A stretch of DNA of 8,184 bases from Acidobacteriota bacterium (GTDB taxonomy: Bacteria; Acidobacteriota; Terriglobia; Terriglobales; Acidobacteriaceae). Numbering within the stretch: the stretch's first letter is position 1; each line of letters starts with the position of its first letter. The position numbers and the translations under genes are program-made. The notes under the pieces were generated by a model. That model saw only the letters and a list, made by a program, of their open reading frames with translations. It did not search any database and was not told where the DNA came from. Of this stretch, positions 1-5,938 are shown in pieces. The stretch lies in assembly GCA_003223595.1 (NCBI GenBank), contig QHVR01000630.1, forward strand, positions 1 to 8,184. The letters are read 5' to 3'.

Positions 1-199
1 CGACCAAATCTATGGCCTGCCTCTGAATCGCGGGATCATCTCCGTAGCCGGGCAGCCAGTGCACATCGGGTTCCCTGCGAAACCAGGTCATCTGGCGTTT
101 GGCATAATTTCGGTGAGCCTGCTGGGCCGAGGCCAATGCCGCTTCGCGGGACAGCTCCCCCTTCAACAACTGCACCGCTTCTTTGTAGCCTAGCGAATT
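1..199 (-). pseudogene. miaA: MiaA C-terminal remainder after the amber codon, cut by the left edge
   Basis: This is the same reading frame as the upstream miaA part, separated from it only by TAG at 200-202. It stays open for 66 codons to the window edge. It encodes NSLGYKEAVQLLKGE, matching the family's GYKE/GYRQ segment, then RNYAKRQMTWFRREPD, the conserved (R)YAKRQ(L/M)TWFR tRNA-binding motif. Compared with B. subtilis and E. coli MiaA as I remember them, about 8-10 residues normally present between the LL(x)R/K-G and the GYK/RE segment are absent, and the stop sits at that spot. The 3' end of the gene is outside the window. No start codon with a ribosome binding site is evident, so this piece is not a likely independent gene. 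Confidence 0.8.
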
Positions 200-919
200 C
201 TATTTCTGGAGCAAGTGCTCCGTCTCCTCGATTAATCCGCCCTCAAACATTTCACGCGCGCGCTGGTTGATTCGCTCGTAGAGCAGCGATCGTTCGGGGT
301 CGAGGCCGAGTCGCAAGATGGAAAATCCCTGCAGAGGATCGCGGCCTTGTTGCCATAAGTCCGACATCTTCTGGCGAGATGCCAGACAGACTTCAACGGC
401 GCGGATCAGCTTGGGGGTGTCATTGGCGTGGACTCTGGCAGCCGCGGCGCGATCGAGGCGTTGGAGAATTCTGTGGAGATATGCGGAGCCGCGTTGTTCG
501 GTCCGTTCGCGCAAACGGGTGCGCAATTCCTCGGAACGCTGCGGGCCGGGGAAGAGGCCTTCGAGCAGAGCGCGCAAGTAGAGGCCGGTACCGCCGACGA
601 GAATGGGCAAGTGGTGGCGTGCGTTGATCTCAGCCAGGATCTGGCGGGCCTGGCGGGCATATTCTCCCGCAGTCACCTGCTGGGTGGGATCCACACAGTC
701 AAACAGATGATGGGGAACCTGGGCGCGTTCGGCTGCAGTCGGCTTGGCGGTTCCAATATCTAGCTCGGAGTACATTGCGACCGAATCGCAGTTGACGATC
801 TCACCCGCGAATTTCTTGGCGAGTGCGATGGAGAGCGAGGTCTTACCGCTCGCGGTGGGGCCCAGGATGACCAGCAGTAGCGGTTCGCGGGATCCGGGAT
901 TCTGCGATCCTGCGGTCAG
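200..919 (-). pseudogene. miaA: tRNA dimethylallyltransferase MiaA, main part up to a premature amber stop
   Basis: MiaA transfers a dimethylallyl group to N6 of A37 in tRNAs that read UNN codons, in the cytoplasm. The frame shows the P-loop GPTASGKT (residues 20-27 from the CTG start), then NCDSVAMYSELDIGTAKP, then GGTGLYLRALLEGLFPGP, all family hallmarks. No ATG, GTG or TTG occurs in frame between the upstream stop (1124-1126) and the P-loop; the first ATG (773-775) lies behind the P-loop and would give an inactive protein. I place the start at CTG 917-919. It forms a CTGA overlap with the stop of the upstream small ORF and has GGAG six bases before it. The frame ends at TAG 200-202 after HLLQK, about 239 residues in. 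The family normally continues, and it does so here after the stop (see 1-199). Identity is very secure; whether the gene is functional is doubtful. Confidence 0.88.
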
Positions 920-1068
920 CGCCAGCTCCAGTGGATGTTGTGCCAGTAGCGAATCGTCGTGAGAATCAGCAGGAGCAATGCGACTAGCAGCAGTCCGGCA
1001 GCTTCGGACGCGTAAGTGGCGTGGCGATGTTGCTTGTGGGCGTCGGAGGATTTGGCGGGAGCGACCAC
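916..1068 (-). CDS. Small single-pass membrane protein upstream of miaA (about 50 aa, function unknown)
   Basis: The frame from GTG 1066-1068 to TGA 916-918 encodes about 50 residues. It has a polar N-terminal third (VVAPAKSSDAHKQHRH), a strongly hydrophobic helix (AAGLLLVALLLLILTTI, residues about 23-39) and a Trp/His-rich tail (RYWHNIHWSWR). I do not recognise a named family. It is just upstream of miaA and its stop overlaps the proposed miaA start as CTGA, which suggests translational coupling. An ATG at 1074-1076 has a well placed AGGAAG seven bases upstream but is in another frame. One extra C in the C4 run at 1069-1072 would join that ATG to this frame and give MSPVVAPAK. So the true start may be that ATG with a one-base deletion after it, or simply the GTG. 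Confidence 0.5.
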   Translation of the reverse strand: MVAPAKSSDAHKQHRHATYASEAAGLLLVALLLLILTTIRYWHNIHWSWR

Positions 1069-1084
1069 GGGGACATTGTAGCGC

Positions 1085-1156
1085 TTCCTGTGTGATCCTC
1101 TGTGTCCGCTTTACAAAGGCGAATCACCACAGGGGACGCAGGGGAGCACAGAGGAT
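1085..1156. repeat. Degenerate CACAGRGGA repeats in direct and inverted orientation
   Basis: Three near-identical 9-nt units follow one another: CACAGGGGA (1128-1136), CGCAGGGGA (1137-1145) and CACAGAGGA (1147-1155). The exact reverse complement TCCTCTGTG lies at 1096-1104, with a further imperfect copy TTCCTGTGTG at about 1085. ATCCTCTGTG (1095-1104) and CACAGAGGAT (1147-1156) form a perfect 10-bp inverted repeat around about 42 bases. The block fills the spacer between the divergent small ORF/miaA and the winged-helix gene. It may be an operator array, or a degenerate dispersed intergenic repeat; the sequence alone does not decide. Confidence 0.55.
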
Positions 1157-1160
1157 GACC

Positions 1161-1169
1161 TGCTACACT
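1161..1169 (+). promoter_or_regulatory. Candidate extended -10 for the winged-helix gene (TGCTACACT)
   Basis: TGC followed by TACACT resembles an extended -10 element (TGnTATAAT, four of six hexamer bases). It ends seven bases before the GTG start at 1177, which would put transcription start at or next to the start codon. No good -35 is visible at the usual distance, and no Shine-Dalgarno sequence precedes the GTG. Both facts fit a leaderless transcript but do not prove one. Confidence 0.35.
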
Positions 1170-1176
1170 CGGCGTC

Positions 1177-2034
1177 GTGCCCGCGCCGCAAAACAGCAGC
1201 CGAGTGCTGCGATTCGGAGTATTTGAAGCCGACCTTCGAGCCGGAGAATTGCGCAAGAGCGGTATCAAACTGCGCCTGACCGGACAGCCCTTTCAGGTTC
1301 TGGCCATGCTTCTGGAGCGTGCGGGCGAAGTTGTGACGCGCGAGGAGTTACAGCAGAAGCTCTGGGCGGCGGACACCTTCGTCGATTTCGATCACAGTCT
1401 CAACACGGCGATCAACCGGGTGCGCGAAGTGTTGGGGGATTCGGCCTCCAGTCCGCGCTATGTGGAAACGCTGGCGCGCCGGGGCTACCGCTTCATTGCG
1501 CCGATTCAAAGCGAGTCGCCCCCGGCTCCCGACGTGACGGTCTCAGTGCTGTCCGCGAGCCCCGTCCAGCCAGCAGCCCCACAGCTGCATCCCGAACTCG
1601 AAGTACCCATCCCTCATCGCGGAATTACGCGCGGGCTCTTTGCGTTGATTCAAGTCATGTACCTCATCTTCTACGGAACGGCGTTGATCCGTCTGCACGC
1701 GGTGGAGGGGATTGCGGAGTCTTTCCTGCCACCTTGGGGACCTTGGGGCGCCAGCGCCCTGTTGGGAACTGTGATGATCACCGCCGGGGCAGGCATTCCA
1801 CTGCGGTTTTATCTGTTGTCTTCGATTGCTTTTGATTACCAGCGTCTGGGGGAGAAGTTCCGGCGGATGTTTCCGTTGGTGCTGGCGCTGGACCAGTTGT
1901 GGGCGGTAGCTCCGTTCCTGCTGACGGCGCAGATCGGTCTGGGAGCGGCCTTTGCCGCCTGCGCCGCCCTGTTGTACGTGCCCTTTTCTGAGCGGACGCT
2001 GCTCCGCATGGCATACCAAGACCCGCAGAAATGA
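1177..2034 (+). CDS. CadC-like winged-helix DNA-binding domain fused to a four-helix membrane domain
   Basis: This is a predicted membrane-anchored transcription regulator of 285 residues. Residues about 9-108 form an OmpR/PhoB-type winged helix (Trans_reg_C). Recognisable are LRFGVFEADLRAGELRKSG, the L-TGQPFQVLAMLLERAGEVVTREELQQKLW helix pair, FVDFDHSLNTAINRVREVLGD and the terminal YVETLARRGYRFIAP wing. A Pro/Ala-rich linker follows (about 110-148). The C-terminal half has about four hydrophobic helices: FALIQVMYLIFYG, ALLGTVMITAGAGIP, VLALDQLWAVAPFLL and GAAFAACAALLYVPF. There is no receiver domain, and no TPR or WD40/TolB repeats such as often follow this domain in related bacteria. The start is GTG at 1177, directly before the domain, without a visible ribosome binding site. 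The signal sensed and the targets are unknown; the next gene downstream, for a secreted DUF4097 protein, is a possible target. The regulator class is secure. Confidence 0.85.
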   Translation: MPAPQNSSRVLRFGVFEADLRAGELRKSGIKLRLTGQPFQVLAMLLERAGEVVTREELQQKLWAADTFVDFDHSLNTAINRVREVLGDSASSPRYVETLARRGYRFIAPIQSESPPAPDVTVSVLSASPVQPAAPQLHPELEVPIPHRGITRGLFALIQVMYLIFYGTALIRLHAVEGIAESFLPPWGPWGASALLGTVMITAGAGIPLRFYLLSSIAFDYQRLGEKFRRMFPLVLALDQLWAVAPFLLTAQIGLGAAFAACAALLYVPFSERTLLRMAYQDPQK

Positions 2035-2041
2035 TTTTCGG

Positions 2042-2067
2042 GGAACCAACCTCACGGTTTTGCCGTA
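2042..2067 (+). promoter_or_regulatory. Candidate ECF-sigma-type promoter before the DUF4097 gene
   Basis: GGAACC at 2042-2047, a 16-base spacer and CGTA at 2064-2067 resemble extracytoplasmic-function sigma promoters (GGAAC or GAAAC -35, CGTA or CGTC -10). The predicted transcription start lies near 2075, giving a leader of about 43 bases before ATG 2118. A second -10-like CGTCTAA at 2072-2078 is too far from this -35. The element lies immediately after the winged-helix gene, so the DUF4097 gene could be transcribed separately. Confidence 0.35.
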
Positions 2068-2117
2068 CTCCCGTCTAACGGGCTGGGTGCATGTGTGTCC
2101 GCCCGCGAGAGGACTCT

Positions 2118-2930
2118 ATGACTAAGACTAGCGTGAGCCGAGGCCTGCTTTCGATGCTGGTGCTAAGTATTGCGGCAGTTCTGCCTGCCAGTGCGGAGGA
2201 ATGGTCGAAAACCTACAACGTGAGCGCGAATCCCGAGCTGCGCATTGAAACGACGGATGCGAACATCCGGGTGAATACGTGGGATCAGAACACCATTGAG
2301 GCCAAGGTGATCACCAGCCGGTACAAGATTGGGGAAGGGGGCATTCAGGTGCAGGAGCACCAGACGGGCAACTCGGTTGAAATCGAGGTGCGTTATCCCC
2401 ATCACAACATGAATTTCGGGTGGAGTGGTTCCGGGCACCGAGTGGACATCGTGGTGCAGATGCCGCGGCAGGGCAATGTGAATCTGCGTACTGGGGACGG
2501 AAACGTTGAACTCGCCGATCTGAAAGGAACGATGAATCTGCACACCGGCGATGGTTCAGAAACTCTAGACAGGATTGATGGCAAGCTGCACGCGAGCACC
2601 GGCGACGGGCACATTCGGGCGAATGGTCGGTTTGATGAACTGGAACTCAAGACCGGCGACGGTCACGTGGACGCCGTGGCACGCCAGGGCTCTACGATGG
2701 GGGCCAATTGGAGGCTGGAGAGTGGGGATGGCAGCGTGTCGCTGGAATTGCCCCCGGATCTGTCCGCGGATGTCGATCTGCATACCGGTGACGGCCACAT
2801 TGATCTCGACATGCCGGTGACGACCGAAGGAAAGATTCGCACCAACGAAGTTCGCGGGAAGCTGAACGGGGGAGGCAGTCTGCTGACCATTCACACTGGG
2901 GATGGGTCGATTCATCTGCGCAGGAGCTAG
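2118..2930 (+). CDS. Secreted DUF4097-family beta-repeat protein
   Basis: The 270-residue product starts with a signal peptide (basic MTKTSVSRG, hydrophobic LLSMLVLSIAAVL, likely cleavage after PASA). The mature part repeats short beta strands with xxGDG turns at residues 126, 144, 162, 180, 203, 224 and 261, the pattern of DUF4097/putative-adhesin domains, which likely fold as a stack of strands. Segment 30-115 (NPELRIETTDANIRVNTWD) is the usual N-terminal part of the family. ATG 2118 is chosen over an upstream start because it begins the signal peptide and has GAGAGGA at 2107-2113. No catalytic residues are evident. Related proteins occur in cell-envelope stress regulons in other bacteria; that role here is inference. 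It lies 83 bases after the winged-helix gene on the same strand. Confidence 0.85.
   Translation: MTKTSVSRGLLSMLVLSIAAVLPASAEEWSKTYNVSANPELRIETTDANIRVNTWDQNTIEAKVITSRYKIGEGGIQVQEHQTGNSVEIEVRYPHHNMNFGWSGSGHRVDIVVQMPRQGNVNLRTGDGNVELADLKGTMNLHTGDGSETLDRIDGKLHASTGDGHIRANGRFDELELKTGDGHVDAVARQGSTMGANWRLESGDGSVSLELPPDLSADVDLHTGDGHIDLDMPVTTEGKIRTNEVRGKLNGGGSLLTIHTGDGSIHLRRS
2481..2696 (+). repeat. Four in-register 54-nt coding repeats (18-residue TGDG units)
   Basis: The TGDG codons begin at 2490, 2544, 2598 and 2652, exactly 54 bases apart. The units read NLRTGDGNVELADLKGTM, NLHTGDGSETLDRIDGKL, HASTGDGHIRANGRFDEL and ELKTGDGHVDAVARQGST. Similarity at DNA level is concentrated in the ACCGGCGACGG core. 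Later GDG turns (residues 203, 224, 261) are spaced 21-37 residues apart and are out of this register. Confidence 0.8.
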
Positions 2931-2935
2931 AAACT

Positions 2936-2959
2936 GCCCCGGACCAATGGGTCCGGGGC
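2936..2959 (+). terminator. Perfect 10-bp GC-rich hairpin after the DUF4097 gene
   Basis: GCCCCGGACC (2936-2945) pairs perfectly with GGTCCGGGGC (2950-2959) around the loop AATG, starting five bases after the stop codon. No T-run follows, so it is not a classical intrinsic terminator. It could end or stabilise the upstream mRNA, or be a copy of a dispersed palindrome. Confidence 0.5.
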
Positions 2960-2999
2960 TACGTGGCTCGGGGGCGGTGCCGATTTCGTGGGGCGGGCT

Positions 3000-3005
3000 T
3001 ATACT
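3000..3005 (+). promoter_or_regulatory. Candidate -10 box of the M13 peptidase gene (TATACT)
   Basis: TATACT within GGCTTATACTTTTT matches five of six bases of the sigma-70 -10 consensus. It lies between the 2936-2959 hairpin and the M13 start, leaving a leader of about 30 bases. No clear -35 is visible 16-18 bases upstream, so this rests on one hexamer. Confidence 0.35.
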
Positions 3006-3042
3006 TTTTCGTTCGCATTCTTCATCCAGAAGAGGTCTCTTC

Positions 3043-4725
3043 ATGGCATTGTTCCGCCTGGGCACTATTGCGCTCGCAGTTTTATCTGCAGTCGCTCCTG
3101 CGATCGCACAACAAGCCAGTAACGAGAAGCATCAACCCGCACTCGACGTGCACTCGATGGATCGCAGCGTGGATCCGTGCACGGATTTCTTTGCGTATTC
3201 CTGCGGAGGATGGGTGAAGAACAATCCGATTCCGCCCGACCAGGCCGCCTGGGATACCTACTCGAAAATGCAGGATGAGAATACGGCGCGACTGCGGGGG
3301 ATTCTGGAAGCAGCGTCCAAGGCGGATCCGGGGCGCAATGCGGTGACGCAAAAAATCGGAGATTATTACGCGTCCTGCACCGATGAACAAGCAATCGAGG
3401 CGAAAGGGGCGGAGCCTATTCGGCCGATGCTCGATCGGATCTCCAAGCTAGGCTCTAAGCAGGAGCTTGCGGATGTGGCCTCGTCCATGCCGACGGCTAA
3501 TGTGCTGTTCCGGCTGGAATCGATCCAGGATTTTCGGGATGCCAGCCGAGTCGTGGCCAATGCCGATCAAGGCGGACTTGGGCTTCCCGATCGCGACTAC
3601 TACACCAAAGAGGATGCGAAGTCACAAGAGCTGCGGAAGCAGTATGTGGAGCACGTGCAGAAGATGTTCCAACTGCTGGGCGATGCCCCGGATGTAGCCG
3701 CCAAGGAAGCGCAGACGGTGATGCGCATCGAGACGGCGCTGGCGAAAGGATCCCAGACGCGGGTGGAACGACGGGATCCCAAGAACCTGGACCACAAGAT
3801 GGCCAGCGGCGAGTTGGAGAAGATCACTCCTGATTTTGGGTGGCCGGCGTACTTCAGCAAGGTTGGCTTACCCAGGCTGGAGTCGCTCAACGTTACGTCT
3901 CCGACATACTTCAAGACTCTGAATGAGGAACTCAACAACGACAGCCTGGATGACTGGAAGGCGTACCTGCGGTGGCACCTTGTGCACGCGAATGCGCCGC
4001 AGATCTCGTCGGCGTTTCTGAACGAGAACTTCGCCTTTTACGGCAAGACGCTGCGGGGCGAGGAGCAACTCAAGCCGCGATGGAAGCGCTGCACCGAGGA
4101 TATCGACGACTACTTAGGCGAGGCACTGGGCCAGGCATACGTGGAGAAATATTTCAGCCCGCAGGCGAAGCAGGAAGCGGTGAAGATTGTAAAACAGATT
4201 CAGGCGGCGATGGAGCAGGACATCAAGAGTCTCCCGTGGATGTCGGCGACGACCAAGGAGCAGGCGCTGGCGAAGTTGCATGGCATGGCGGACAAGATTG
4301 GATATCCGGACAAGTGGCGGGACTACAGCAAGCTGGAAATTGTGCGCGGAGATAATCTCGGCAACTTCCAGCGGGCAAAGCAATTCGAATTCAACCGCCA
4401 GCTGGCGAAGATCGGCAAGCCTGTGGACAGGGGTGAGTGGGACATGTCTCCGCCCACGGTGAACGCTTATTACAACCCGCAGATGAACGACATCAACTTC
4501 CCCGCGGGTGTGCTGCAGCCACCGGCGTTCGATCTCAATTCCGATGCTGCACCGAATTATGGAGACACCGGCGGCACGGTGGGACACGAACTGACGCACG
4601 GCTTTGACGACGAAGGGCGGCAATTTGACGCACAAGGCAACCTGCGCGACTGGTGGACTCCGGAAGACGGGAAAGAGTTCGAGAAACGCGCATCATCGAT
4701 GACATCAAAATTAACGGCAAGCTGA
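3043..4725 (+). pseudogene. M13 (neprilysin/PepO-like) zinc metalloendopeptidase, frameshifted before its third zinc ligand
   Basis: M13 enzymes cleave peptides outside the cytoplasm with one zinc ion. ATG 3043 is chosen because AGAAGAGG (3028-3035) lies seven bases upstream and a signal peptide follows (MALFRLGTIALAVLSAVAPAIAQ). Visible family features are DPCTDFFAYSCGGWVKNNPIP (peptidase M13 N-domain, about residue 45), GLGLPDRDYY, substrate-binding NAYYNP (474-479), INFPAGVLQPP, and the zinc site HELTH (515-519) followed by GFDDEGRQFDAQGNLRDWW. After EFEKRA (to residue 550) the frame slips into SSMTSKLTAS and stops at 4725. The expected C-terminal part, with the zinc-binding Glu of GE(D/N)xAD, continues in another frame at 4689-5039. 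Family members carry about 10-13 residues, including a conserved Cys and Tyr, between these parts; they are missing. The truncated 560-residue product should be inactive. Family identity is near certain. Confidence 0.92.
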
Positions 4726-5039
4726 CCCTCGGCGAGGATGTAGCCGATCTGGGAGGCTTACTGCTGGCCTACATGGCGTGGAAGCAAGACACGAACAATC
4801 AGAAGCTGGAGCCGATCGAAGGGCTGACTCCGGAGCAACGATTCTTTGTGGGATACGGACAGAGCTGGTGCGGACACGTGCGTGACGAATCCAAGCGGAT
4901 GCGGGCGACGATCGATCCCCATTCGCCGGAGAAATACCGGACCAATGGAGTCGTGTCAAATATGCCGGAGTTCCAGGAGGCGTTCCACTGCAAAGCGGGG
5001 TCTCCGATGGTGAATCAGAACCGCTGCAGAGTCTGGTGA
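4689..5039 (+). pseudogene. M13 metallopeptidase, C-terminal fragment in the shifted frame
   Basis: From about 4689 this frame reads IIDDIKINGKLTLGEDVADLGG. It contains the ExxxD zinc/catalytic motif (Glu codon 4734-4736). It continues through RFFVGYGQSWCGHVRDESKRMRA, DPHSPEKYRTNGVVSNMPEF and the C-terminal CRVW that ends M13 proteins. It joins the upstream fragment by homology at about 4690 with a loss of roughly 30-40 nt. The stop is TGA 5037-5039. No ribosome binding site or likely start is seen at its beginning (an in-frame ATG at 4653 lies inside the other frame), so separate translation is unlikely. The intact protein would be about 675-680 residues, normal for the family. The end lies 33 bases from the convergent dioxygenase gene. 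Confidence 0.88.
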
Positions 5040-5072
5040 GAGGGCTGAGAGTCTAAATTCAACGCACCCAGA

Positions 5073-5855
5073 CTACTTTTCGGATTCTGCGCCGAAGAGG
5101 ATTGCGCGCATGGAGATGCTTCCGAAGTCGAAGCCTTCGTAGGGATACGAAATAGAATCTTTCGCATCCGTGCTGCCCATGCAATAGAGCAACGGCAGGT
5201 AATGCTCGAGCGTGGGATGTGCGGTGGCCAGCAGGCGCTCTCCCCACTTCGCCGGGTCAGCCAAGGCAGAGGCATCATGCGCGTCCACGGAATCTTTCAC
5301 TCGGGAATCGAACTCACGCGCCCAGTCGAACGCGCCATGGGGATCACTCCAGTCAATCTGCCGCAGGTTGTGGACCACGTTGCCGCTGCCTAGAATGAGG
5401 ACGCCGCGCTGGCGTAGTTGCTTGATCTCGCGAGCGAGTTCCAGGTGTTCCTTCGGAGTGCGGCGTTCGTCCAGGCTCAATTGAAATGCGGGGATATCCG
5501 CGGCGGGATACATGTGCCGCAACACGCTCCACGAGCCGTGATCGAGTCCCCACTTTTCATCGGGCACAATCACCGGATTTTCTGCCAGCTTGCCGGCTTC
5601 GGCGGGAGCGCCGGGTGCGGGATATTCAACTTCGTAGAGAGCACGGGGGAAGCCGTAGAAATCGTGAATGGTCTCGGGATGCGAAGATGCCAGCACGTGC
5701 GATCCCGAGGTGACCCAATGCGCGGAGATCACGCACACGGCCGTGGGCTTCGGCAGTCGCGCGCTCAACTCGCGCAGCGTCTGGGTGAAGGCATTGTTCT
5801 CGATCGCGTTCATCGGCGAACCAATGCCAACGAACAGTACGGGCATCTTGTCCAA
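5073..5855 (-). CDS. ygiD: YgiD/4,5-DOPA-extradiol-type class III ring-cleavage dioxygenase
   Basis: Members of this LigB-like family (E. coli YgiD, plant DODA) open catechol rings at the extradiol position with a divalent metal in the cytoplasm. The frame shows ISAHW (His46), TIHDFYGFPRALYEVEYPAPG, WGLDHGSWSVLRHMYP, LILGSGNVVHNLR (His162) and TLEHYLPLLYCMG (His218), all at family positions. The length, about 260 residues, is usual. The N-terminal metal motif reads GIGSPM instead of GHGSPM, so the first metal His is Ile11. An in-frame stop (5865-5867) limits the start to TTG 5853-5855, with GAAGAG five bases upstream, or ATG 5844-5846; both keep the motif. It lies 83 bases after the TonB-C gene on the same strand. 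The native substrate is unknown. Confidence 0.88.
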   Translation of the reverse strand: MDKMPVLFVGIGSPMNAIENNAFTQTLRELSARLPKPTAVCVISAHWVTSGSHVLASSHPETIHDFYGFPRALYEVEYPAPGAPAEAGKLAENPVIVPDEKWGLDHGSWSVLRHMYPAADIPAFQLSLDERRTPKEHLELAREIKQLRQRGVLILGSGNVVHNLRQIDWSDPHGAFDWAREFDSRVKDSVDAHDASALADPAKWGERLLATAHPTLEHYLPLLYCMGSTDAKDSISYPYEGFDFGSISMRAILFGAESEK

Positions 5856-5877
5856 AGTTGCTCTTCAGAAAGGAAAT

Positions 5878-5894
5878 CAGCGCACTACGCGCTG
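5878..5894 (-). terminator. Weak hairpin between the TonB-C and dioxygenase genes
   Basis: CAGCGC and GCGCTG form a 6-bp stem with a 5-base loop; on the minus strand it is followed by ATTTCCTTT. It lies about 45 bases after the TonB-C stop and about 23 bases before the dioxygenase start. It may therefore be a weak terminator of the upstream gene or a leader structure of the next one. Confidence 0.35.
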
Positions 5895-5938
5895 TTAACA
5901 ATTTGATCATCTCGGGAGGAAAAAGATTCGGACGGGAG

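Noticed and set aside
984..1076. ATG 1074-1076 frame (MSPWSLPPNPPTPTSN...) as a 30-residue gene
   Set aside because: It has a good ribosome binding site, but the product has no coding character; the neighbouring frame has the hydrophobic helix. It is used only as evidence for a possible frameshift.
2902..3042. Upstream extension of the M13 frame
   Set aside because: It overlaps the end of the DUF4097 gene and the hairpin; ATG 3043 has a ribosome binding site and starts a signal peptide.
5050..5074. AGTCT/AGACT pair as a shared terminator of the convergent M13 and dioxygenase genes
   Set aside because: The stem is only 5 bp with a 15-base loop and overlaps the dioxygenase stop; not convincing.
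5418..5906. Plus-strand ORF of 162 codons opposite the dioxygenase
   Set aside because: The opposite strand carries the SAHW, GNVVHNL and EHYLPLLY motifs; this one has no recognisable feature.
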